A DNA stretch of 64,000 bases, taken from assembly GCF_900156425.1 (NCBI RefSeq), contig NZ_FTNO01000001.1, forward strand, positions 1,860,001 to 1,924,000, read 5' to 3'. Shown one piece after another: positions 25,242-33,880 of the stretch (position 1 is the first letter of the stretch; each line of letters begins with the position of its first letter). The notes below the pieces were generated by a model that saw only the letters and a program-made list of their open reading frames with translations, was not told the DNA's origin and searched no databases. The position numbers and the translations under genes were made by a program. Origin of the DNA: Haladaptatus litoreus. GTDB taxonomy: Archaea > Halobacteriota > Halobacteria > Halobacteriales > Haladaptataceae.

Positions 25242-26213
25242 ATGGCACAGGTGACGGTCGGCGCGCGACTCCACTTCGGGTTTCAGAACCTCTCGCTCGC
25301 CTACGAGCGATTGTACGGCGGGCTTGGAGTCGCACTCGAATCACCGACCGTCTCGGTCGAAGCCCTGCCCGCGGACGAAATACGATGCGACGACTCTCGT
25401 GCGCGAGAGTACGCACGCTGTGCAACGGATATTTTGGACGTTCCGGGCATTGACCTGCAGGTTCACAAAACGCTCCCGGGTCACGTCGGACTCGGAAGCG
25501 GAACGCAACTCGCGCTCACCGTTCTCGCCGCAACTGCGCGAGCATACGATTGCCGACCCGAAATTCGCAACAACGCGCCCGCGCTCGACCGCGGCGGGAG
25601 AAGCGGCGTCGGCGTTTCGACGTTCGAGCGGGGCGGATTCGTGGTCGATGCAGGACACCCTACCGAACGGTTCACTACCGACCGCCCGTCCCGCGGCGAG
25701 TGGTCGGTTCCGCCCGTCGCGGCCCAGCACACGATTCCCGAGGCGTGGCGCTTCGTGGTCGTGCTTCCAGAGGCGGAACCCGGTCGGAGTGGCGACAACG
25801 AGGACGAAAGTATGCGAACGGTGGTCGAACGAGCAGACCCCACCATCGCGGACGACATCTCCGCGATACTCCTTCGCCAGGTGCTTCCGGCAATCGCGGG
25901 AGACGACCCGGAGACGTTCGGGGACGGAGTCGCCGAAATCGGGCGACTAAACGGCGCGTGGTACGCCGACGAGCAGGGAGGCGTCTATCGACCGCCTGTC
26001 GGCGAACTCGTGACCGAGATGGAAGAATCGCCTGCTATTTTCGGTGCGGGACAATCCTCGTGGGGGCCTGCGGTGTACGGCGTAACGACGCGAAAAGAGG
26101 CAGATAGCGCGGTTGAGGCGGCGGAAATGGCGCTCGATTCCGCGGGCGTCGGCGGCGATGTGTTGGTTGCTCAACCGAGAAACACGGGGGCGAGCGTAAA
26201 TGGTAAGCAGTAG
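25242..26213 (+). CDS. beta-RFAP-synthase-like GHMP protein
   Basis: 323 residues. The GHMP P-loop GLGSGTQ (83-89) and the glycine-rich GRSGVGVSTFERGGFVVDAG segment (119-138) match beta-ribofuranosylaminobenzene 5'-phosphate synthase, which joins 4-aminobenzoate to PRPP in methanopterin synthesis. Haloarchaea are not known to make methanopterin from this step as their main C1 carrier, so the real substrate is open. The N-terminal HFGFQ and YGGLGVALE also fit. It is the third of the four rightward genes. Confidence 0.78.
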   Translation: MAQVTVGARLHFGFQNLSLAYERLYGGLGVALESPTVSVEALPADEIRCDDSRAREYARCATDILDVPGIDLQVHKTLPGHVGLGSGTQLALTVLAATARAYDCRPEIRNNAPALDRGGRSGVGVSTFERGGFVVDAGHPTERFTTDRPSRGEWSVPPVAAQHTIPEAWRFVVVLPEAEPGRSGDNEDESMRTVVERADPTIADDISAILLRQVLPAIAGDDPETFGDGVAEIGRLNGAWYADEQGGVYRPPVGELVTEMEESPAIFGAGQSSWGPAVYGVTTRKEADSAVEAAEMALDSAGVGGDVLVAQPRNTGASVNGKQ

Positions 26214-26230
26214 GCTTGAGTGTCACCGAC

Positions 26231-27067
26231 ATGAACAGAATCCCGTTCGGCGTCTCCCAGTTCGATTCCCTTATCGGTGGCGGCTCCCCGCCGGGAAGTG
26301 TCGTCCTGCTGGCAGGCGACGCCGGGGCGGGTGCGCGCGAGTTCGCGTACACCAGCGCGACGATAAACGCTCTCGGCCACGCCGACACCGACCAGTTCGA
26401 CCTACACTACGGCGAAGTGGATTCCCGTGCGAGCCTTCCCGAGGAGATTCATTACGTGTCGTTCACCGCCAGCGCTCCAGAAATCCACGCCGAAATCACG
26501 CACGCCATCGACGAGGAACTGGTGTCGCCAGCATCGGAACTGATGGAGTTCGAAGACCTCTCGACCGAATACTTTCAGTTGAGTCCGATTCCCCACGACT
26601 GGTACGTCGAAAAGCGCAGAACCATCACCGACCTCGGGCAGAGTCACAGTCGTCGGGATATCCTCGAAGCCCTCGGAGAGTACCTCACCGACCACGCCTC
26701 GGGCAATCTCGTCGTCATCGACTCGCTCACCGACCTCATCCCCCTGCCAGACAAACAAGCAGACTGGCACGAAATATCGATGTTGTTGAAAGGGATGAAA
26801 AAAGCATCTCAATCGTGGGGCGGGCTGATTCTCGTCCTCGTAGACCAAGAGAGCATCACGAACACTCAGATGGGCGAACTGATGGGTGCAACGGACGGCA
26901 CCATCAGTTTCGAGTGGGAGCGCGGTGGCAACGAACGCGCCCGAACCATGTTCGTCCGAGAGTTCCGGGGTGTCCTCTCACGCATCGAAGACGAGAACAT
27001 CATCCGCTTCGAAATCGAGATTCAGGGCGATGGGTTGGACATCAGCAACGTCCGAAAAATCAGGTAG
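26231..27067 (+). CDS. RecA/KaiC-like ATPase with degenerate Walker A
   Basis: 278 residues from ATG 26231. The fold is RecA/RadB/KaiC-like: FGVSQFDSLIGGGSPPGSVVLLAGD (N-terminus) then Walker A region GDAGAGARE (29-37), where the lysine and threonine of GKT/S are replaced by Ala35-Arg36. Walker B-like NLVVIDSLTDLI is present. Loss of the P-loop lysine makes ATP hydrolysis doubtful, so it may bind DNA, or regulate, without catalysis. The nearest annotations are RAD55/HTR-like. It closes the four-gene rightward run. Confidence 0.78.
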   Translation: MNRIPFGVSQFDSLIGGGSPPGSVVLLAGDAGAGAREFAYTSATINALGHADTDQFDLHYGEVDSRASLPEEIHYVSFTASAPEIHAEITHAIDEELVSPASELMEFEDLSTEYFQLSPIPHDWYVEKRRTITDLGQSHSRRDILEALGEYLTDHASGNLVVIDSLTDLIPLPDKQADWHEISMLLKGMKKASQSWGGLILVLVDQESITNTQMGELMGATDGTISFEWERGGNERARTMFVREFRGVLSRIEDENIIRFEIEIQGDGLDISNVRKIR

Positions 27068-27110
27068 TGTTCCGGCGTGGATGACGGGATTCGCTATTGT
27101 AGATTCGACC

Positions 27111-28175
27111 TCAGCGCGGCGACGTGTACTCCATGCCGAGGAACTCCCGCGCCTCGTCGGGGTCGGTGATGACTCGCCGGCTGAGCATCTCCGCGAACTC
27201 CACGGCGAGTTCGATAACTTCGGAGTTCTTCTGAATCACTTCGTCGCGGTGCGGATATTTCCAGTATGCGTCCTCGATACCGACACGAACCACGTTTGCG
27301 CCGGCGAGCAGACCGAGGATGAGCGTCGGGAGCCAGTTTCGTCCACCGGGGTTGACACCGACGATGGAGTCGTCCACGGTTTCGCGGGTGTTGTAGATAG
27401 AGGAGATGACATTGAGATACGACCACGGGTCGTTGTTCGTCGTCTGGGAGTGATGCGCGCCGAGGTAGAGGTTCAACAGGTGTGACTCCTCGTTCAGGTC
27501 TTCCTTGTCGAACAGTCGGTGTTTCAAATCGTAGAGGACGTGCGTGTCGTACAGTTGGAAAACGGGTTTGATACCGTTCTCCCCGAAGAATCTAACCCCC
27601 TCCTTGATGGACGATGGGGAGTGGTAGGTGCCTGCGCCGAACAGTCCCATCGGAAGGACGACCGACCCTTGGCAGAATTTGTTATCCTCACCCAATCGGA
27701 GCAGTTTCTCCGTCGCAGTGACGTAGTCGGCGTGCGGCCCGGTCGTCCACGTCTGACTCGTCGTGACGACTTCGCCGCACTCCACCTCCACGGGGTCTAA
27801 AATCTCGGCGAGGAGTTCCGGGTCTTCCCACTGCGGGCGTCGTTGTTCATTTCGTGGGTGGACGTGAACCGCCGCGGCACCTGCTTCCACGCTTTCTATG
27901 AGTTCCAAACTCTGTTCTTCTTTGGTGTCCGGCACCGCCGGATAGTGGTCGCCACCTGCCTGCCACCCGGGATAGGCACATTCGATGATGACCGGACTGT
28001 CCATCGTATCGATGGAATCCTCGCGGTGAACCAGGAAGAACTCCTTTGCCATTTCCGGCGTGAACGTGGAGGAGGATTCCAGCTCGTTGAACGCGAGGTC
28101 GTCGTAGAGATTCTGATGGAGAGCGTCGCGCCGACCGGCGTTTTCGGCCGTCTGCGCAGTTTTATTTCCAGACAT
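27111..28175 (-). CDS. BKACE-family enzyme (beta-keto acid cleavage)
   Basis: 354 residues. The Zn2+-binding HVHPR is at 104-108, with ECAYPGWQAGGDHYP before it and LVRVGIED-type sequence (VVRVGIEDAYW) near 293. These fit the DUF849/BKACE family, which splits beta-keto acids with acetyl-CoA (as 3-keto-5-aminohexanoate cleavage enzyme does). The first about 60 residues, before PVIIECAYPG, form an extra acidic N-terminal segment not typical of the family core. The gene is alone, with no lysine-fermentation neighbours, so the substrate is unknown. Confidence 0.85.
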   Translation of the reverse strand: MSGNKTAQTAENAGRRDALHQNLYDDLAFNELESSSTFTPEMAKEFFLVHREDSIDTMDSPVIIECAYPGWQAGGDHYPAVPDTKEEQSLELIESVEAGAAAVHVHPRNEQRRPQWEDPELLAEILDPVEVECGEVVTTSQTWTTGPHADYVTATEKLLRLGEDNKFCQGSVVLPMGLFGAGTYHSPSSIKEGVRFFGENGIKPVFQLYDTHVLYDLKHRLFDKEDLNEESHLLNLYLGAHHSQTTNNDPWSYLNVISSIYNTRETVDDSIVGVNPGGRNWLPTLILGLLAGANVVRVGIEDAYWKYPHRDEVIQKNSEVIELAVEFAEMLSRRVITDPDEAREFLGMEYTSPR

Positions 28176-28388
28176 GAATAATAAAATAGAGAACCATTAC
28201 TTCAACCTTTTCTTTAAATTATAACTTTTGAATATCTGCCCACACAAAACATGAAGGTTAACGAATTACTTGTGAATTGTATTCAACAGAGTCGTACACT
28301 ATAGCGCGATTTTATCCACAGGTGTGTAATTCTCACCGGGTTTTGCCACGCTCGGCGCACGACTGATTTTTCTCCTCATGTCCGTCGT

Positions 28389-28485
28389 CCATTTCTATTT
28401 CGTAAAAGTGGGACTACCGAAAGACTCGCTCCGCTCGCTTTTCGTGCTCCATTTTACTTCACAAAAGTGGGACCGCCGAGAGTCG
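28389..28485. repeat. imperfect direct repeat flanking the tRNA-Pro 3' end
   Basis: A stretch at about 28389-28428 (CCATTT...AAAAGTGGGACTACCGAAAGACTCG) resembles 28449-28485 (CCATTT...AAAAGTGGGACCGCCGAGAGTCG), which runs into the 3' end of tRNA-Pro. The two share AAAAGTGGGAC exactly. Duplicated tRNA 3' ends are the usual footprint of site-specific integration, but no integrase is present and the copy is imperfect. Confidence 0.35.
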
Positions 28486-28538
28486 AACTCGAGTCCTACG
28501 GACCCCATCCGCAGAGGATACCACTACCCCACGGTCCC
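28468..28538 (-). tRNA. tRNA-Pro (anticodon GGG)
   Basis: On the minus strand the 71-base gene folds with a perfect 7-bp acceptor stem (GGGACCG/CGGTCCC), D-arm GGGT/ATCC, an anticodon arm TGCGG/CCGTA whose 7-base loop ATGGGGT has anticodon GGG after the conserved U33, and a T-arm TCGAG/CTCGG with loop TTCGACT. The discriminator base is A and CCA is not encoded. No intron. The T-stem contains one G-U pair. Confidence 0.9.
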
Positions 28539-28582
28539 GCTACATCTCCGAAAAGGCGAGTGCGTGAGTTAAGCCCTTCGTT

Positions 28583-29641
28583 TCACTTCTGTTCTCGCGG
28601 GACGACGAGGTCGCCGTCGTCCCGCACTGCGAGACTGGCCAGCGGGTCGTTTTCGTAGGCCGAAACGCCGTGATAGCGTCCGACCACGTAGCCGTCATGG
28701 TCGCTCTCGACGGTCGCCTTCGACTCGCCGTGCGGCGTCACGATATCCGCGAGAACGTCACCTTCCTCGAAGGTGTCGCCTGCTTCGACGCGGTGTCGGA
28801 CGATTCCCGCCGTGTCGGTGTGCGGGTGAACCGCGCGTTTGACCGGGAAATCGACGGGCGCGGAGAGGCCGGTCGGTTTGGGGTCGCCGGGGAGCATATC
28901 GAGTTCGCGCATGACGTTCAGGAGGCCGACGACGCCCTTTGCGCGGGTATCCTCCTCGACGACTTCGAAGCCGCCGAGTTCGACCGTGAACGCGGGGATT
29001 CCGGCGTTGTTAAGCGCAGAACCGGCAGTCGAACGCTGGAGGTTCTGTTCGACGTACTCCTCAGCGGCGTACTCGTTGATAACCGGGAAATCGTAGGCAT
29101 CGACTACTCGTTCGAGTTCGTCCGCGAGTTCGTTGGCTTCCGCCTCGTTTCGCTCGCTTCCGTAGAGCACCCTGTCCCGAATCACGAACGGAATCGACCC
29201 AACCTGTGCGGTGTGGAGGTCTACGAGCGCGTCTGCGGAGTCCTCGAAGGCGTCGTAAATCCGTCCGTCGATGAGTTCCTGCACGCGCGGCGGGCGCGAC
29301 CCATCTGCGTCCGGGTCGGGGAAGTACCGGTTTGGGTCGTCGCCGTGGTAGTACGAGGTTCGAGATGTTTGGCGCAGACCGGCGGGGTTCAGATTAGGAA
29401 GACAGACGACGGTTCCCCGAATTTTTGATTCGAGGTTCTCCTGCATCACGTCCTGTGCGGTGGCGAGGGCGGTGACCTCGTTGCCGTGAATCGAGGCCGT
29501 GATCCAGAGTGTCGGGCCGTCTTTGTCGCCTTCCGCGATGAGGACGGGGAGCCGTTCCGGGGTGCCAGTCGGGAGGTCGGTTACGTCGAACCACCCGGTG
29601 GCGAGTTCGCCGGGGGCGGATTCCGCGGTGCCGAGTTTCAT
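28583..29641 (-). CDS. AstE/aspartoacylase-family zinc carboxypeptidase-like protein
   Basis: 352 residues. Zinc ligands HGNE (52-55) and DLHT (141-144) and the catalytic Glu in TVELGG (about 221) match the M14-like succinylglutamate desuccinylase/aspartoacylase family, hydrolases of N-acyl amino acids. The C-terminal 90 residues (EEGDVLADIVTPHGES, YVVGRYHG) look like a biotinyl/lipoyl-like barrel. It is a paralogue of 45124-46089. The protein is cytoplasmic. Neighbouring tRNA-Pro is transcribed in the same direction. Confidence 0.85.
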   Translation of the reverse strand: MKLGTAESAPGELATGWFDVTDLPTGTPERLPVLIAEGDKDGPTLWITASIHGNEVTALATAQDVMQENLESKIRGTVVCLPNLNPAGLRQTSRTSYYHGDDPNRYFPDPDADGSRPPRVQELIDGRIYDAFEDSADALVDLHTAQVGSIPFVIRDRVLYGSERNEAEANELADELERVVDAYDFPVINEYAAEEYVEQNLQRSTAGSALNNAGIPAFTVELGGFEVVEEDTRAKGVVGLLNVMRELDMLPGDPKPTGLSAPVDFPVKRAVHPHTDTAGIVRHRVEAGDTFEEGDVLADIVTPHGESKATVESDHDGYVVGRYHGVSAYENDPLASLAVRDDGDLVVPREQK

Positions 29642-29765
29642 ACCGGGAGGTGTTCGGCAGGTGGTAAAAACTCGCGTGTATCAGCAATGTGTCGAAGCCA
29701 GCTCGCCACGATTCGAAGCGAATCGAACCACGAGTTCGACAGTATGGATTTCGAAGGGTGAGTCT

Positions 29766-30326
29766 CTACGGAGTGTCCATCCCCGATTCCGTCGTGGAAT
29801 CGGTACACGACACCGATGTCGTCGAAAGACTCGACCGAATCGCTCCGTAATCGAACATACCGATTTGCGTTCGAGACTGGTTACAGTTGAACAGTCGCGA
29901 CGGAACCGAAAGTGAATCCTCCGCACCCGTATCCCACACTCGAATCGACACGTCGTATGTGGACGGTTCGTAAAACGCGATGTCCACCACCGAATCGGTC
30001 GGAAACTCGAACGTCCTATCGAGCACCATTTCGTCGGTTTCGCGGTCAGTGACCACGACCACGGCGGTTCGAAACCGGATTCCCGCGTTCCAAATACTCA
30101 CTGTGTGAGGCGGAGAATCGGCGTCGAATCGTCCGATTTTGACGGGTTGAAGCGCCATTCCCGGGTCGTACGTTCCGAGGTCCCCTCTGGCAATCGGCGG
30201 GGTGTGGTGGTCGGTGGTCGCCGCAGTGAGGGCACCGACGCTAAAACAGCCAACAATCGTCGTCACCACGGCGGGGAGCCCGGCGAGGAATGTTCGACGA
30301 TTTATATTACCACAAATAATATACAT
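29766..30326 (-). CDS. Tat-signal exported protein, unknown function
   Basis: 186 residues. NRRTFLAGLPAVVTTIVGCF (residues 9-28) is a twin-arginine signal with a possible lipobox (TIVGC). The mature domain is beta-rich (IGRFDADSPPHTVSIWNAG, TYDVSIRVWDTG), resembling small Ig-like exported haloarchaeal domains. Two cysteines near the C-terminus (NCNQ and VSCTD) may pair. A TATA-like GATAAAC occurs about 33 bases before ATG 30326. Confidence 0.6.
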   Translation of the reverse strand: MYIICGNINRRTFLAGLPAVVTTIVGCFSVGALTAATTDHHTPPIARGDLGTYDPGMALQPVKIGRFDADSPPHTVSIWNAGIRFRTAVVVVTDRETDEMVLDRTFEFPTDSVVDIAFYEPSTYDVSIRVWDTGAEDSLSVPSRLFNCNQSRTQIGMFDYGAIRSSLSTTSVSCTDSTTESGMDTP

Positions 30327-30494
30327 AGATAAACCCCTTTTGCAGGAGTGAGACAGCGTTTATCAGTGTAGTACATCATCCTGTGACAGAAATTTGCCAA
30401 TCAAAACGATGGACAACACTGCAAAAGTGGCTGTGATAAGAAGAGAACTCGTACCACGAAGAAAGGTTGATTGTGAACGAGTCGAATCCTGAAA

Positions 30495-31367
30495 TCAGAC
30501 TAATACACGTTCCAACGAGACGACTTTGCCAGTTTCCGCATCCGCATCGCCGACCATCTTCCCGAGACAGGCCGCCGACCCGTTCGGTGTGAAACAGGCG
30601 ACGAGTTGGTTTTTCTCTGCATCCTCAGCGTCGATGACGCCCGGCGCGTACACCGGCGCACCGTTTGCAACCTGTTCCGCCGCGTTCGGGGCGATAGTGA
30701 CCTTCGGAAGGTGTGTCAATGCGCGTTCCGCCGGATGGACGACTTCGCGCAACCAGTCGTCGCTTTCTTCGTCGCGCCATCTCCCGAGGGCGTCCGAGAG
30801 GTCGTGGAGCGTCACGAGGTCGGTGTCGTCGAAGGGGTCGGTTCCGGTTCTGCGGAGATGCCCCATGTGCGCGCCAGTTCCCAGCGCGAGTCCGAGGTCG
30901 TGACAGAGCTTTCTGATGTAGGTACCGCTCTCACAGCGAATCCGCAGGAGCGCCTGCCTGTCCCGAACTTCGAGCACGTCCAACTCGTAAATCTCACGGA
31001 CGCGAAGGCGGCGCGAAACCGCGCTCTTTCGCGGCGGTTTCTGGTACAACGGCGCTTCGAACTCGGAGACGATTGCTTCGATGTCTTCCGGCGGTTCGTC
31101 GTGGAGTTCCAATACGGAGACGTACTCCTTCGACCCTTCGAGGAACACCTGTGAGAGGCGGGTGGCCGTGCCGGTCAGCGTCGGCAGACAGCCAGTGACT
31201 TTCGGGTCGAGAGTTCCCGCGTGGGCCGCCTGCTCGACACCACAGAGGTCACGAACCCACGCCGCGACCTGATGGGCCGACGGGCCGGGCGATTTGTCGA
31301 GATTGATGACGCCAAATTCGAGTAGTTCGTCGGGCGAACGCTCGTCTGGTGGGCCGCGAAGCGTCAT
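30495..31367 (-). CDS. cbf5: tRNA/rRNA pseudouridine synthase Cbf5
   Basis: 290 residues, TruB/Cbf5 family. The catalytic aspartate is D54 in GTLDPKVTG (51-59). LYQKPPRKSAVSRRLRVREIY and RIRCESGTYIRKLCHDLG are the conserved core motifs, and the C-terminal about 75 residues form a PUA domain. In archaea it is the catalytic subunit of H/ACA ribonucleoproteins for rRNA and tRNA. The true start is ATG 31367, overlapping the cmk stop (TGATG); an upstream in-frame extension is an artefact. The adk-DUF106-cmk-cbf5 order is the conserved archaeal one. Confidence 0.93.
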   Translation of the reverse strand: MTLRGPPDERSPDELLEFGVINLDKSPGPSAHQVAAWVRDLCGVEQAAHAGTLDPKVTGCLPTLTGTATRLSQVFLEGSKEYVSVLELHDEPPEDIEAIVSEFEAPLYQKPPRKSAVSRRLRVREIYELDVLEVRDRQALLRIRCESGTYIRKLCHDLGLALGTGAHMGHLRRTGTDPFDDTDLVTLHDLSDALGRWRDEESDDWLREVVHPAERALTHLPKVTIAPNAAEQVANGAPVYAPGVIDAEDAEKNQLVACFTPNGSAACLGKMVGDADAETGKVVSLERVLV

Positions 31368-31945
31368 CAGAAATCGTATGAGACGCCGGTGATTGGATAC
31401 TTGCCCTCGTCGGCTTCCGGGTCGTAATCCTCGACGGCCGTCGTCAGCATGTCGAGTACGTCCTCGGGATTCCACCGTGCCGTGTTGACGCTCAGGTCGT
31501 AGATAGTGAGGTCGGTGATGTCGATGCCGTAGTACTCCTCGTAGCGCTGGGCCTCACTGCCTGCGCGGGCGCGGGTTTCCGTCGCGGCCTGTTTTACCGT
31601 CTTTTCCTCGCGGTCGGCGATTCGGGCCGCACGAACTTCGAGGGGAGCGTCTAACCAAATTTTGAAATCGGCGTGTTCACCCGCGAGCCATCCCGCGAGG
31701 CGGGATTCGAGGACGAGACCGTCGCGTTCGACGGCGATTTCGCGGAGTCGCCTATCCAAATCGCGGTCGATTTCCTCGTCTTCCTCGGCGAGTTTGTTGA
31801 ACTCAAGCGGCGTCAAATCGCGCTCCGCGGCGAGTTCGCGGAAGATGTCGCCGCCGCTCACGTGTTCCAATCCGAAAATCTCGGCGAGTCCCTCGGCAGT
31901 CGTGCTCTTCCCACTCCCCGGCGGGCCGGAGACTGTCAGTAACAT
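31367..31945 (-). CDS. cmk: cytidylate kinase
   Basis: 192 residues. The P-loop is GPPGSGKST (7-15), followed by [15 protein letters not shown] and the lid region [17 protein letters not shown]. This is the archaeal CMK type, which converts CMP/dCMP to the diphosphates with ATP. It overlaps cbf5 and lies 39 bases downstream of the DUF106 gene, forming a leftward operon with adk-linked genes. Confidence 0.93.
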   Translation of the reverse strand: MLLTVSGPPGSGKSTTAEGLAEIFGLEHVSGGDIFRELAAERDLTPLEFNKLAEEDEEIDRDLDRRLREIAVERDGLVLESRLAGWLAGEHADFKIWLDAPLEVRAARIADREEKTVKQAATETRARAGSEAQRYEEYYGIDITDLTIYDLSVNTARWNPEDVLDMLTTAVEDYDPEADEGKYPITGVSYDF

Positions 31946-31984
31946 ATTCCCTCTCGAACGGGCACCAAGAAAGAGGTTTTGAAC

Positions 31985-32920
31985 TTACGTCGGCGTCGTC
32001 TGGATGTTCAGTGCTTTGCGGATGAGTTGTGTGAACGCCATCGAGCAGAGGAAATACCAGATGATCCACGCTTGCATCGGTCCGAGGATGCCCTCTTGCC
32101 ATGGAATCGGGCCACCCGCCATCGGAATGATGATTTGCTGCGGGACGACTGCACCGGTATCCGTACCGATTCGCCAGTACATCCAGAGGAAGACCGGAAT
32201 GGTCAGGAACATCGTCCAGACCATCGGCCGGAACTGCTCTTTGAACATGCCCATCTGGTCGCCCATCGCTTCCATCTGTTCTTCGCGGATGCGCTCCATC
32301 TCCTGCTCGTCGCCCTTCTCGCGGGCTTCCTTCTGGCGCTTCTGAATGTCCTTCATCCGCTGTTGGTACGCACCCATTTTGTCCATATCCATTAGGTTGT
32401 CCTGCAAGAGCGTGGAGTACAGTCCCGTCAGCATCGCGAGAATCATGATGACGACGTAAAACGGAACCGCCGATTCTATCGGGCCGATAAATACGTCGAC
32501 GGCCCCGCCGACGACGCCGCGAACCGATTTGATGGAGTACCCCGCGAACAGGCCGATGCTGGCCACCGCCGCGAGTTTGTCCCATTTCGACCACGTCGTG
32601 CCTTCCACGTCGTCCACGTCGGGGGACGAGGCGGTGGCGGCAGTGGACCCCGTCGAACCGTCGAGCGCGCTTTCCACTGCGTCGGGATTGGCGAGTTCGA
32701 ATCCGTGAATCCCGTCCACGAGGATACCCTTCTCTATCATGCGACCCCACTGACCGCTCGTGATGTCGTCGCTCACGTCACCCCACTCGACTTCGTCCGA
32801 CCCTTCGTCGGTTCGTTCGTAGACGACCGAGAGAGCGTCGGCCATCGCCGAATCCTCGGCGATAAGCGATTCCACTTTCTGCGCTGTCCGTGCCATTACG
32901 TCGGATTTGACGTTCGCCAT
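31985..32920 (-). CDS. DUF106 membrane insertase-like protein (EMC3/YidC/Get1 superfamily)
   Basis: 311 residues. An acidic cytosolic N-terminal domain (about 1-110) is followed by an amphipathic segment and three transmembrane helices, with a Met-rich charged coiled coil between helix 1 and 2 (KMGAYQQRMKDIQKRQKEAR). This is the archaeal DUF106 architecture, a homologue of YidC/Oxa1 and EMC3, which helps insert membrane proteins. Its position close to secY-linked genes agrees with such a role. Confidence 0.86.
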   Translation of the reverse strand: MANVKSDVMARTAQKVESLIAEDSAMADALSVVYERTDEGSDEVEWGDVSDDITSGQWGRMIEKGILVDGIHGFELANPDAVESALDGSTGSTAATASSPDVDDVEGTTWSKWDKLAAVASIGLFAGYSIKSVRGVVGGAVDVFIGPIESAVPFYVVIMILAMLTGLYSTLLQDNLMDMDKMGAYQQRMKDIQKRQKEAREKGDEQEMERIREEQMEAMGDQMGMFKEQFRPMVWTMFLTIPVFLWMYWRIGTDTGAVVPQQIIIPMAGGPIPWQEGILGPMQAWIIWYFLCSMAFTQLIRKALNIQTTPT

Positions 32921-33055
32921 TAATCAACCTTCGCCATCGACACGAGGAGAGAGGTGAACAGTTGGAGGGTTTGATTCGCTCACCGAAATTTGGCGTGTCG
33001 ATGACGGTTAGCGGATACATAAAGACGGGAGACGTCGGGTGAGTGAAAGACCATC

Positions 33056-33109
33056 ATACAATAGACTTATTTAATTACTGTTATTTTAACAGGCAGTTAA
33101 TTATTGTAT
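33056..33109. repeat. AT-rich dyad in the divergent promoter region
   Basis: ATACAATA at 33056-33063 and TATTGTAT at 33102-33109 form an 8-bp inverted repeat. Inside it TTAATTACTG and CAGTTAATTA make an imperfect second dyad. The tract lies between the divergent DUF106 and secreted-protein genes, so it may hold operator or promoter elements for either. Confidence 0.35.
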
Positions 33110-33206
33110 CTTACTCCAAACGTCAAATCACCGCAACGGCTCGGCAAGAGGTTACCCCTACGGTCGAGGTCGTGATGCGGACTACCACTATGACGGTGAC
33201 AACACC

Positions 33207-33755
33207 ATGAAATCAACGCACGAATCCAGAACGCTATCGGTTCTGTTTATCGCACTGGCCCTCATCGCCAGCACAGTCGCGTTCGCCGGAGGCGTCTCCG
33301 GCGTTCAGACGAGCGGAGACGACGTGATGGACTCGACGAACGAGCCTGAATCTGCTTGTGATAGCGGCGAGGACTATGAGTTACCCGGGAATTGTGAGGT
33401 ATCCATTACCATCGTCTCTCTCGGCGTGGATACGGAGGACAACCTCGCCGGGTTCGTCATTCGAAACGACGGACATGGAGGTTCTCTCGGTGACAACGTA
33501 ACATACGAGACGAGCGAAGGCGAGTCCGGAACCGCCGGAAGCGGACTGGTGACAGTCAGCACCAGCGACGACGGTTCGGTGACGGTTCAGTTCTACTACG
33601 ACGGCGAACCTGTCGAGGAAGTCCAGAGCGACACGGACACGTCCTACGACTTCGGCCCGTCGAACGACGGAACGGAAGACGATACTGAACAGGGCGATGG
33701 AGCGAACGGTGACGGCGGGCAGGAAGGCGACTCGGACGAACAGGACGACTGTTAG
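33207..33755 (+). CDS. secreted acidic protein, unknown function
   Basis: 182 residues. The Sec signal peptide is LSVLFIALALIASTVAFAGG (10-29). The mature part has a beta-rich domain with two Cys pairs (SACDSGED and GNCEVSI) and a long low-complexity acidic tail (SNDGTEDDTEQGDGANGDGG) ending in DEQDDC. The tail is typical of surface-exposed halophile proteins. The gene is bounded by SHOCT and DUF106 genes. No enzyme motif. Confidence 0.62.
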   Translation: MKSTHESRTLSVLFIALALIASTVAFAGGVSGVQTSGDDVMDSTNEPESACDSGEDYELPGNCEVSITIVSLGVDTEDNLAGFVIRNDGHGGSLGDNVTYETSEGESGTAGSGLVTVSTSDDGSVTVQFYYDGEPVEEVQSDTDTSYDFGPSNDGTEDDTEQGDGANGDGGQEGDSDEQDDC

Positions 33756-33880
33756 TCGGACAACCGCTTTACGGTGAACCGAGGAACGGTCTTCGAAAAC
33801 CACCTCAAAATACTATTTTCGAGCAAACTCAAATCGTGGGCAACCAAAAACTATTGTCGTACTCACATGAATCACACGAC

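Noticed and set aside
24208..25425. A long minus-strand open frame opposite the glycosyltransferase gene
   Set aside because: It is Arg-rich and not acidic, as antisense frames in high-GC haloarchaeal genes usually are, and has no recognisable domain.
31367..31475. Upstream N-terminal extension of Cbf5
   Set aside because: It lies inside cmk in another frame and is basic; the ATG at 31367 gives the standard start and overlaps the cmk stop.
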